Origin: Megalopta genalis
Taxonomy: Eukaryota; Arthropoda; Insecta; Hymenoptera; Halictidae
DNA length: 64,000 bases
Direction of reading: 5' to 3'
Assembly (NCBI RefSeq): GCF_051020955.1
Contig: NC_135027.1
Span: 2,480,001-2,544,000 of the forward strand
The notes under the pieces are model-generated. The model saw nothing but the letters and a program-made list of their open reading frames with translations. It had not been told where the DNA came from and made no database searches. Both the position numbers and the translations under genes were made by a program. Below, in pieces: positions 49,900-60,958 of the stretch (positions within the stretch are counted from its first letter, which is position 1; each line of letters opens with the position of its first letter).

Positions 49900-51079
49900 T
49901 CAATTGAGTCGGATCGAGCGACGGTCCCGCGCGTTCCCGTACTTCTTCACAGCCTGCTCGATGGTCTCCTGGACCGTGTCCAACGATCTACCGTATCCAG
50001 AGTGACCGTACCCGTGGCCGTGGTGCTCCTCGGAGCTGTGGGTGTGCGAGCTAGAGTACACCGGCTTGCTCACGATCTCGTAGGTGGTCTTCTTCTCGCC
50101 GCCGCTTGCCAGCGACTTCAGACCGATGATGGCGGACAGCATCAAGGACATCAGACCGGTCATCAGAGCTTTACCGGCCAGCAGAGCCAGGGCGCCGAAC
50201 CCTATCGCACCCAATGTGCCCTTCATCATCATCAGGCCCGCCATCAGGCCGCCGTAGCCGCCCTTGTCCTTCTTGCGACCTGCGGAGAGAAGAATCATCG
50301 AGAAATTAGATCGTCGTAGACGCGAGAGATCCGATAGGATCTAGAAGCTAGGCGCGTGTCAGCTTTTAAGTTGGCTATCGTTGCACGACGTCGATAGAAA
50401 AGAACTTTACAATCTTCGTCTTCGAAGGATCGATCTATCTTGGTCTAACGTAGTTAACAACAGTTCAATCGAGCCATCGGTCGCTTATATTTAGTCATCG
50501 GGACAGGATGTACAGCTTCATCACTGGGGACTCGACGTTGGGTCTTTAATTTCAATTTAACCTTGACACAAGCGAAGCCAACTCACCAGTTCCAACATCC
50601 TTGGTTCCTCCGAGCCCCAGCTGCGCCAGAGTCTCCTCGTTAAAGCTCCTGGCAGCCTCGAAGGTCCTCGGGTCGAACAGCTTGATGGAGATGGAGTGGC
50701 TGTTGAGGTAGCTGCCGACCTTGTGCACCAGGTAAGCGTCCAGCCTCTTCTCCACGTCGTTCGGGAAGTCTCTGGCCAGGTTGGCCACGACTTCGGAGGC
50801 GGGCAGATTGGCAGAGCCGTTCTCCTTGATCACGGAGACGCCGGGCAGGATGCTGATGTCCTCCTGCTCGGATAGCCTGTCCAGGAAGGACACCACGTCC
50901 AGCTTGAGGCAGGTAGCACTGTACGACTTGCCGCAGTCCTTGTTCAGGGTCGAGGCCAGGGTCTCCGGCGACTCCTCGACCATCTGCTTCGCGGTGCGTC
51001 TCTCGATCTCGGCGAAGGCGCAACCGATCAGCGCGAGAACGACCACGGCGTACGCCTGATGATGCCTGAGTCCCTTCAT
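49900..51079 (-). CDS. Osi7: Osiris family protein (DUF1676), Osi7-like, 2 exons
   Basis: Exon 1 is 50587-51079 and exon 2 is 49900-50279, with donor GTGAGT, an acceptor ending CCGCAG, and phase 1 rebuilding Gly165 in GTGRKKDK. The product is 290 aa. Seen: signal peptide (1-23), Cys49 and Cys57, a long helical middle (VEKRLDAYLVHKVGSYLNSH), basic RKKDK, a Gly/Met-rich hydrophobic segment (about 174-217, ALALLAGKALMTGLMSLMLS), then TYEIVSKPVYSSS, a His/Gly/Tyr-rich stretch and a basic end. The AGKAL core is the typical Osiris hydrophobic signature. The Osi7 label rests on the remembered KKDKGG and YEIV-KP-Y pattern and on its place next to the Osi6-like gene. The family call is secure. Confidence 0.93.
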
Positions 51080-51243
51080 AGCGACGACAATCGGGGTTTG
51101 GTCTGGTGAGACGAGGAGTTCGAGCCCTGACCGTGATCCTGTGCTGCGCGTCCGGTGGCTGCTGAGCCCGTGAACGATCAGACTACGTTAGAAGCCGAAG
51201 GACTCTTCCTCGCTCGAAGCTGACCGACGAGGCGCGTACCGTG

Positions 51244-51279
51244 CACTGGACATACCCTCGGATAGTTGCAGTATATATA
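51244..51279 (-). promoter_or_regulatory. Core promoter of the Osi7-like gene
   Basis: TATATATA at 51272-51279 on the minus strand and initiator-like TCCAGTG with its A at 51247, 32 bases downstream. The predicted leader is about 168 nt. Confidence 0.7.
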
Positions 51280-51996
51280 GAGCGAGCCACCGGGTAGTCC
51301 TTTTTCCTTTTTGCCTTTCGGCCCGTTCCATACATTCTCCGTAGTCGAGAGCACCGCCGCGAACGTGCTCTCCTCTTTGCGGACGTCGGAAGAGGGGCCC
51401 TCTCGCTCGCGGCCGACGCCGGCATCAAGGCGAGCACGAGGCGAGAGGGAGCGTCAAATAGAGCGGAGAACTCGAATCTCTGTCGAATTTGCACGCCTCC
51501 GCGGAGGGAAAAAAAAGGGCGCCGGGGGGACGCTCTAATGAGAGCGAAGCCTTCGGACCCATTCGGACGATCGGTCCCAGCGAATTCGCCACCCGACCAC
51601 GCCGGACATAACTTTCTTCCTTCGCGAGTCCGTCTGCTCCAGAAACCTATCGGTACGGCACGCCGCCGTGGCGAATCTCCCTGGCCGAAACACCTCGAAT
51701 CCGCCGCCTAATCCCTGAAATCCTCGGTCAAATTGGGGAAAGCCTCTGTCGAAAATCTCTGTCAAATCCTCCGTGAAATCGTCTGCTGAAATGCTCGACC
51801 GAATCGTTGAAGTCAATCCTATGTTCAAATCCGCAGTCGAATCGGTGCAATCCTCGACTAAATTGATCAAGTTATCTCTTGAAATCTTCAACCAAATTGA
51901 CGTAATTCTGTGTTAAAATTCTCGGCGAATGTTTGTCGATGATTATTAAATCCATTTGGAGTCTTCGTGCCTATATGACTCGAAATTTGACTCGAC

Positions 51997-52201
51997 TAGA
52001 TCGCGGATCTTTATGCAGAATAAAAATTGTTCGTGCAGATTGAAAGAAACAGAGGCTCAATAAATATGTATTTCTCCTCCTAATGATTTTCATAAGTTTA
52101 GAGTAACATAACGGTGTACGTCAATTCTTCCAATGTTCCCACTAATTTTTATTTTATCTATCGATTTTTGTCATAGCAGCATCAAATCCGCGGTCTAATT
52201 A
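51997..52201. mobile_element. Member of a dispersed ~205-bp TA-flanked family
   Basis: Left end TAGATCGCGGATCTTTATGC, right end GCATCAAATCCGCGGTCTA, which are imperfect inverted repeats bounded by TA. AT-rich non-coding interior. Related copies lie at 60535-60729 and 62615-62822. Confidence 0.6.
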
Positions 52202-54639
52202 TTGCAAATCGAGTACTGGTCTATTAATTCTATACATATTTAGTAATTCTGTATATATTTAGCACTGGTCAATATAATTCAATGTAATAGAATTTTATTA
52301 ATTGCCTGCCTGCCCATCAAATGCAGCTCAACGACGCAGCACAAGACGAGCATCGTGTGAACGAAAATGTTAACGACGGTCATTGTCGTATAATAGTACA
52401 ACTAAATACCGTTTCAATTAACATAGGACTTGCAAGTAATTTTCATTTCAGACTTGCATTGCTTCTACAATTTAGGAAGATCAGATCGAGGGAACTATTT
52501 CATGAAGAGTACTATAATTTGTAAAAGCTTCGATGCGATATAAATATTTAAAATATCCTTTATCGAGATTGCAAAAGTCCTGCATGTCTCCATCCTGCGC
52601 ATAAATGAATTTATGCATCGTCGATTTGTACATCAATATCGCATATCGTCGTCAATTGTTTCTTATTCCAGGAATGCGTCGCCATTTTTATGTACGCCCC
52701 TCTTTTTCTCATTCGAGCTTACTAAGTACGACAAATCAATTATCATCTGAAAATGGCAAATGTGAAGCCAAATGCAGGACATGTAATGATATCGTGATTA
52801 CACGACCTCGAGAACGAGATTCTAGTGATCCACGGATTGGACAGATCGCGTGTCGAGTACACACTGCAATTAACCTTAGCATGCTTTACCAGACGATTCC
52901 ATTACTTGCTACTCGTGAGTAGAGACCCGCGATCATCTTTAATTAAGGTGCAGGGAGTAAATAAAAATGTCTAGTTCCTACAGCCAACTTCAAGAGGTTG
53001 CGCGTAATGCAACAGCGTCTTGATCCACTGTTAATCGTTTTACTGTTCTATGATTCATTCATTAATTTTCACTGTCGATACATCAATCATTCGGCTTATT
53101 ATGTCCGTTCATTAAGATCGTGCAATTCTATCGTAGACAATAATTTAACGAAGGAAATAAAATATTAAATATACTGTTCGACGTCGGCATGTTGAATTTA
53201 TGGACAAACGAAGCAATCTTCAGACGTACAATTTTGTGTAAATAACTCTAAAAAGGACGATTTTAATATTCACGAGGATCTTGATCACTCTGTTGACAAT
53301 GGTCGGACTTGAGTAATATAACGTTAATAATTAATATAATATAATATAATTAATTAATATATATAATATGTTTGAAATTTAACATAGTTGTTTTACAAGG
53401 AGATAGAAACAGCTCGTAACGAAAATTTCCACACTTAAAACGTTCAAGCAGCCTAAAAGCAATTTTCAAAAAATTACGACAACTCGCGAATGTTTGATTG
53501 CAATTAGGGGATGCACAGGGATGGTACGACGAAATTCTCGTAAATCTCGGATCGGCCGTGATGGAGGACGTCGTGAACCAAACGGGAACCACTTTCGATC
53601 TCGACGACGAAACCGAAACGGCCTCGGGGCGAACAAAGATGCCGCGCGGTCAAATCCGGCCCCGTATTGGGCCCCGGATCCGTCACCGGGGCCGCGGAAA
53701 ATCCGCGAAGGTTTCACGTGGCGACGGGAGGACGCATTATTTCCCTCGGCTGAGCGAAACGAGACGGAGGCCTACTTTAAATTAGCCCAGTTAGCACGCG
53801 GGAGATCGGATTTTCGCGCGCCACGCTCGAACGACGGCGCTTCAGACGGATCTGACGGCGAGAAAGTGCGCTCGTCCAATTTTCACGAACGCCTCGCAGC
53901 TATACTAGCGCGAGCCTAACACCCTGATCACGCCTTGGAAGTCGCCCATTTCCTGTGTTTGTTTCCGCTAGCTCGCCCCTTTCTTTTCCCGCGAACATCC
54001 CCGAAACGTATAATCACTTCCTGAACCTACAATCATCCCTCCGAAACATTCGCCAGATCTTTCGAAAAATTTAGAGGATATTCTTCTAATTCTGCTAAAA
54101 TATTCAATTAATTTACTGCTATTTTCATTTCATTTATTTAGCGATTTCATAGGGCGAAGCCTTTGTTCCACAAGGCAAAGAAATGAAGTTTTAAAAGAAT
54201 TAGTTGACTTGGATTAGGAACCAGTTACAATGTTAAGAGGTGAACGAGGTGAATGAACTCTTGTAGAAATCTAGTGTGTCGCAAAAAAGGTTACAGTTTG
54301 CAATTAAGTGATTTAGACAATTAAGACGATTGTAAAGAGTATGGTGAATCATAATTTTCCATTCTAGTACCGTCACCCTGGATAGATGCTTTTCGTATCA
54401 ACATCTTCCTGCAAGTAATCTTTCAGACAAATCTTTGGATTCAATTAAGCTTGATTGCAGCGATTTTTACAGAGTCTGTTTCAGGATTGTTGGAAGATCA
54501 TCACGGTACTTTTTCACTTCTGTTGACTTCTATTTATCCAATGCAGAAGACATTTGTACATATCGTAACAACTTCCTTTTCTATCGTTTACCTCGATTCA
54601 CCTAATAAACCGAACATAAACAAGTAGAATAGACGTGTT

Positions 54640-54763
54640 AAATTATCTCTAAATTGTAGAACTTTACGCAGTCATCGATTCTCCTGAACTTTATTATTGT
54701 CAAATTATTTCTAAACTGTAGAACTTTACGCAAGCTCCGATTTTCCTGAACTTTTTTATTGAA
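54640..54763. repeat. 62-bp tandem duplication
   Basis: Two copies beginning AAATTAT-TCTAAA-TGTAGAACTTTACGCA at 54640 and 54702, with about ten differences. Confidence 0.8.
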
Positions 54764-57700
54764 ATCGGAATATAAAAACTAGAAAATCCGTCCTCGTCTA
54801 GAACATTTTCTATGAAACGAATAAAACAAAATACATTATCAATTCTTCGTTCCACGGTACGTTCCACTGCACTTCGCGATCGTATGCATGTCTCTCGTGT
54901 ATGCACAAAAATGATGCCTTTCGATTCGGAACATATGTTCGGTCGGCGACGGTGGAAACGAAAATAGAGGATTCGTTCGAAGCGAATTTAATTAGAAGGC
55001 AGCGGCAAGCAAATGTAATACAAGTTAGCTACATGGTTCACGAGTCTGATTAAACATGCAGTCTCAGTCCAATAACGATCGGTTCCATTGTGCGAACACG
55101 GTGAACGCGTCCACGAAACAAAGTCATCCGCGGCTTCTCCCGTTCGTTCCTTTTTAAGCCGGCGTGTTCGCCGCTGACATGTTCCACAGAGGGAATTCCA
55201 GGCTACGCATTCCGTTCAAATTGCATTTAATTCGGTGAAGCGCGGGACGACGGGAAATGCTTTGCGCGATTTCAAGTAAACGCTGGCCACGTGAACGGCG
55301 GCGCTTAACGCCGCTGCGCGATGGTATTTCGCGCGTGTACACAGAAGACGATGCGCTCGCATGCACGGCCAGCAGGTGTGTCGGAAAGGAGCGGATTAGC
55401 CTTCTTCCAGAGCCGGCTATTTCGCGACTTGTTACTTCCTTTTACCGCAACGCCTTCCTTTCGTTAATAATCGTACGATCTCCTGCTCCTGTTTCGAAAC
55501 GATCCGGCCAAGAGTCGGCCAGTCGCTCGAAATCATGGAATCACGGCCGGTGCAGACACTATGGCGAGCGCGACTACTATCCCCCATTCACGCGCGATCG
55601 TCATCCTCCTTAAATTCCTGTCCTCTCAATTTTTTAACCACCGCGATTGGCGCGAGATAATGAACCGCGCCGTTCCATCGTGCGCAAATTCCATCTTTGT
55701 CCGAGCCGTGGAAGATTTTCCTTTTTAATTGCATCGGCATGAATGATGCACTTCATTCATGATTAGTTCTCGGCGATCTTAGTCTCCGTCGCCCCTTTCA
55801 ATCTTACCATCATCTTACAACTCCTGAGAAAATTAACTGCGAGATTCGAATTAACCGAGATCGAGCATCATTTTCTTTCAAATTACTGTTCCATGAAAGC
55901 AGTATTTTGTTCTCGTTAATCATTTATCTGTTTTCGAAGTATGCAGTTTCAATCGTAATTTCAGTGAATATGTTCGTAAATGAAAATATTAAAATATGTT
56001 CGTAAATTATAAGATGTTTTGAATATTTGGAGACCAAGACGAAATGGAACGAACGAATAAAAGAGTACAGATTATTATTATGAAAATATTGTACACGGTG
56101 TGAACAAATAGTTGTTTGTTACATTGCAACACACTCCAGGTATACACTTTAATCCCGGACATGTGAACAATAAGCTTGCTCCTGTACCAATTGCGTTACA
56201 GAAACCATAAGTTTCGTCAGCGTACAAAAATCAATTTTTGAAGTTCTTGAAGGTTTTTTTTACTTCGCGTAGCAGACGGATCTGCGCCGTTTGAACGAAA
56301 AGGATGTATTAAGAGTAATCGGCTATGGCTAAGAATTCGGTTTGATTGGATTTCCGGCGATCCGGAGCCTTTCCAATCCCCCTCGACGCGATCGATCTCG
56401 AATCGTGCCGCGAGTGAAACGTAAATAGGTGTACTCGTCGTCGTAACTGTTCCTTGCATACTGTTGCAGTCGCTAATATTCTATTCGGTGCGCGATCGAG
56501 TATACTGAACGAGACAAAAATTCTCTCGAGCTATAGATCGATCGGCGTCGACCGATCGACGAGCGATCGTGAAAAACTGTCAACGATCGCTCGACGTCCC
56601 GCAGGCTATTCCACTTTCCGAGGCTTCGAAAGCGAAAATTAAAGCGTTTCGAAGCCAATCAGCTTCACGGCCGATTTGCGAGCTCGTAAGCGGTCCTTAA
56701 GTCGGCCACGGTACGTTTCACGAGGCGATTATCGACGGAGATGATATTACAAAATACGATAAAATGGGGCTTCTATAAAACTGCATCGAGTTTGCTGCTC
56801 GTCGGAGCAACAATTTATTCTTACTGCTCTTAAGATTAAGTGAAATGAAAAAAACGATATTTACGTTGAAGAATAAGACGCAGATTTTATGAATTTATAT
56901 TCGTTAATCTTTTCGCATTTCGGGCAAAGTCTGACATGTTATTATTTGGCTACTTACGACATCTTTTTCTGTGACTAATGTTTATCTGCGCGCAATGAAT
57001 TTGTCTCCGGTATTACTTATATTCCTTCTGCGAATGAATTTGAGAATGATATTTGGAGAAATTGCGTGGCACGTGCCGTTAAGAATAAGCTGAACGTAGA
57101 ATGGAAAATGATGTATTCGAGATTTAATACGATTTTCATTTTAAACGAGTTCGGCGGATGTTTGACGAAAATGCAACTATGCAATACAATCTAAGACAGT
57201 AAAAATATTTGAGGAGGTCAACACTTGATTTACGGAGCACAAGAAACAATTATTTTATATTAATTTATAAAAGTAACAGTAAGATAACATTTGCCATGAA
57301 TAACATAAATTGAATAAATAACTCATAAATGAATCTTCACGATATGAATAATCGTAAATCAAAACATTAGTGTCCCGTCATTTTGATGCGATCCGTAAAT
57401 CTAGCGTTAAAGGACACCATCAATTTTCTACAAATCTGTCCACATAAAAACCCGCTGTTTACGACATTCTACGTGTATCCGACGTTAATTACCGAGCCGA
57501 TCGAAAGCAGCATGCTTTCGACTTCGTAGAAACTGGCATGTAAACCAGAAAAAGGAGGATCGACGGCGAGGATCGATCGAATTCGATCCATTCAGCCGCG
57601 ACCTCCGATTTTACGCGACTGTCCCTGTCTAAGCCGCAATTAGGCCAACCCGCGTTCCTGGCCGTGCCAGCTTTTTTGCATTGATTTTTGCTCCCGATCG

Positions 57701-58010
57701 TTGGCGGATCCGCCGATCGATCTGCCCGCGTATTACACATTCGAAACGGCGAGCGTAATTGCGCCTGGGCTCGCTAATAAACCGAAGGATCCGTCTCCGG
57801 CACCATTCTCGCCTCGAAAATCGACGCTGCCACGAGAAAGTTAACGCTTACCCAGCGATTTACGAGGCTTCCCCGAACATAGATCCGCGCGATCCACGGA
57901 GGAAATCGATCGTTCCGATGGTGAATGGATCGCGGTTCCGAAACTGTATCGCGGGCGAACGGAAGACTGTGTGTCTGACCACGACGGCTGGATCTACTGC
58001 GACCGAGATA

Positions 58011-58127
58011 CAGTAATTTCTCCCTAATTCGCGCTCAGATTGCGCACAGAAATGAACTATTTAGGAGGAGGAGATACGATTGTCCAGTTTTGTGCGCAAT
58101 CTGAGCGTGATTAGGGAGAAAATACTG
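58011..58127. mobile_element. Short TA-flanked MITE, 117 bp
   Basis: Inverted repeats of about 38 bases (CAGTAATTTCTCCCTAAT... and ...ATTAGGGAGAAAATACTG, both containing GCTCAGATTGCGCACA or its complement) with TA on both sides. Only about 40 bases lie between the arms. Tc1/mariner-type. Confidence 0.8.
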
Positions 58128-59354
58128 TAAATGGTTTCATAGTATTCCATATAAGTGTACGGTACATACAAATTTTAAAAACACAAGTACAGTTATTGTG
58201 CTCGAATAATATGAAACAAATTGATTAAATAAATTGATTTAATTTCACACAAAATTGTACTAAATTCTAGTAAGCGCATTCTATTAGATTGCAAGATAAA
58301 ATCTTCCTTGTTATAATTATGATCGTGTAACAAAATCTGTAATAATTTTATTCTCTTTATAATTCTGCGTTTGCTTCTGTTTTAATTGTAGCTTTCATTA
58401 TTTTACTACTTCGATTGTTTACGAACGATTTTAAACAGTACTCATTAAGATGAAGCATCTGCCGACTCTTCGTGAAGACAACTCATCGTGTCTATTCAAT
58501 CTTCGAGTGAACAACTCTAAATAATCAAATCTCCGATTTCTTTATAATTCACCGATGATAGAAAAAACGAGTAAAAAATCCTCGCATTTCGAGATCCACG
58601 GATATTATACCAATTCGTAAGAAATCGTCCTGTTTTCTAAACATTATCCCCTCCGAATTCCAGGTCTCATCTCTCATTTGGAGATTATCAGACCTCGAAA
58701 TCTCCATTATTAACGAATACTCAGCATCACATTAAGAGCGCGGCGAACTATCATGGAGCTTCGCACGCGTTTCTTTACGGAATCGATGATCGGGATGGAT
58801 CGTTAATGTCTCCGAAAGCAGGCCTGAGAAATGTGCATCCGCACCAATTCCCCGGTCGTTCATGGTCGCACGCGCCCGCCGACGGTTCACGCGTCTAATA
58901 TTTCCGCGACGCATCGTTCTGTGCAAGTGCATCCATGCAGCCGCGTTTCATCGAGCCGTGGGTCCGGCGAAACGAGAAAAATCCAGGGTGGCGACTGGCC
59001 GAGCCGCCTAGACCTCGTTCATTCAAGAACGAGCATCCGTTATGCGCTCGGACACCGTCTCACGCGTTCGTCTATCTTCGTTGCAGCCGATGTCGGCTGT
59101 TCAGAACCCGCGAGTGCATTCTGATGCAGTTCTACGAACGAAGCGCCATCTGCAGCGATTCCGCGATGCACTCTGGAAAGCGGGTGCTGCTGGAAACGGA
59201 AGTAGCTTCCGAGAAGCGTGTAACGATCGTGGGAACTGCATCGCAGGGAGTATGCACTTGCGCGGTGCAGCACGGTGCTCTGAGAACAGGGCGATGAGGG
59301 GGGATGAAAACTTCTACTTTAGGAACATAGCTGGAAATCTTTTTGAACGAGTTA

Positions 59355-59416
59355 AGGGCACTTTCAGGGCACTTTCAGGGCACTTTTAGGGCACTTTTAG
59401 GGTACTTTTAGGGCGC
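59355..59416. repeat. 11-bp tandem repeat
   Basis: Five to six copies of AGGGCACTTTY. Confidence 0.9.
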
Positions 59417-60534
59417 CTAGATGTAATAGCTAGTACAGAGCTTACAACTTCCCAAAAAATTCCAGGATATAAAATTAATTGAATAATTCAATTTTAAATA
59501 AGTTCGACGATTCTTTGCCTAAGGACTGAAATATCCCGTCCCATAATTTCAACTTTCGTCGACCTAAATATTTGAAAAATTAGTAGAAGAATAAAGAGAT
59601 ATCCTGAACGCTTCAGGGAGCAAGTCCAAGTGCCAGTGAAAATGGTGCAAGGTTCTAGAGACCCTAAGTATCAGCAGAGTGTACGAGATCCTAGAAGAAA
59701 CCCGATGACCGACCGTCATGCATCAGGCTTATCGATCAGCTCAGCGACGTTCTCGAAGCTCGGCTCGGTGGCTCTTGACGGTGCTGTCCTCTCGGCCGTC
59801 TCGTATATACCCGAGACCGTTGCCCTCTCCTATCCGCGCGGCATGGTCACAACCGATCCCGTTAGGCTCGCTCTCCCCGCCCCGAGGAGTCAGTGAACGC
59901 CGGCTGAGTGGCAATGGCCGGCGTGGTGGGGGTCCACGTGGAGGTAATGACCCACTGACCGTGATCCTGAGGATCCACCGAGGGGGAAACAGGGCCGGCC
60001 AATCGGAGTCACGGTCAGCTTTCCCACCTTTCCCGTCACAGTGACCCCGATTCCTTCCTCTTCCGACTCTCCCACCTGTTCGCCAGACCGACGGGCTCTC
60101 TCCCCACCTGCAGCTGCATTCTCTCCCGCCCGCGTTCGCCTTCTATTTGGGTCGTTAGCCTTCTCCCCCTCCCCGACACCCGGTTAACCTGCTTACCCGC
60201 GCCATTATAGATTTCCAATTCTTCGTTTAATCATTTTTGGCCACGGGCGGCTCGCGCGATGCCGGCCGATAGGGCTGCGAAGGGACTCAAGGCGCTAATA
60301 GACGGCAAATCGATGTTAACGTTATTTAAAAAGGTGAATGCTAGGTCCAGGAAGTGGTCCGGAGCTTTTCGAGTAGCTAACCTGGGCTAGATGTCCTGAA
60401 ATTGTCTGAGAAATCTACGCGAGTGCTTCTAACATTGTTGGGAAAAAGGGTTCTTAGTTCGTTTCTGAAGGTTTCTTGAAGACTGGACGTCCATTCTTCT
60501 TTTTTGCTGGCACCCTGCAGACGCAAGCTTGCTG

Positions 60535-60729
60535 TAGATCGCGGATATTTATGCAAACTAAAAATTTCCATCCCTTGTATCAAACAGGAATTAGATGAAA
60601 ATGTATTTCTTTTTTCAGTGACGTTCATACAGTGAAAGTGATGCTGCATTTTGAAATTCTTTAGCCTTCACTGTTCCGTATTTTGATCGTCCATATTTTG
60701 CTATATATGCATAAAATCCTCAGTCTAAT
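60535..60729. mobile_element. Member of the ~205-bp TA-flanked family
   Basis: Left end TAGATCGCGGATATTTATGC, right end GCATAAAATCCTCAGTCTA. The interior shares short blocks with 51997-52201 (ATGTATTTCT, CTTCACTG). Confidence 0.6.
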
Positions 60730-60892
60730 CATAATACTTCCATCGAACTAATTCAGAAAAGTTTGAGAACAAGTTAACCCCTTCTCAATAGGGTAAACTG
60801 AACACAAGCACGTTGACGCATATAGAAGTAAAAACAGTTCGCAGGGTCCGTAAAGAACATGAACGGACGTGTAGAAAAAGTACCGTGACGTC

Positions 60893-60898
60893 TTTATT
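60893..60898 (-). terminator. Poly(A) signal, Osi6-like gene
   Basis: AATAAA on the minus strand about 60 bases past the stop at 60959. Confidence 0.6.
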
Positions 60899-60958
60899 CA
60901 TCGCAGAGGAGATAATAAATAGAATGAAGGGATGAGGGGATGAAAGATAACGAAGCGT

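Larger units (their letters stand above)
51280..60890. other. Gene desert between the Osi7-like and Osi6-like genes
   Basis: 9.6 kb with no supported coding exon. It holds degenerate TCAAATCC/TCGAAATC repeats at about 51700-51900, the MITEs at 51997, 58011 and 60535, and small tandem repeats at 54640 and 59355. Frames at 53494-53919 and 59630-60044 look compositional. Confidence 0.5.

Noticed and set aside
53494..53919. 141-codon Arg-rich plus-strand frame
   Set aside because: Overlapped by open frames in other phases and on the other strand; no recognisable domain.
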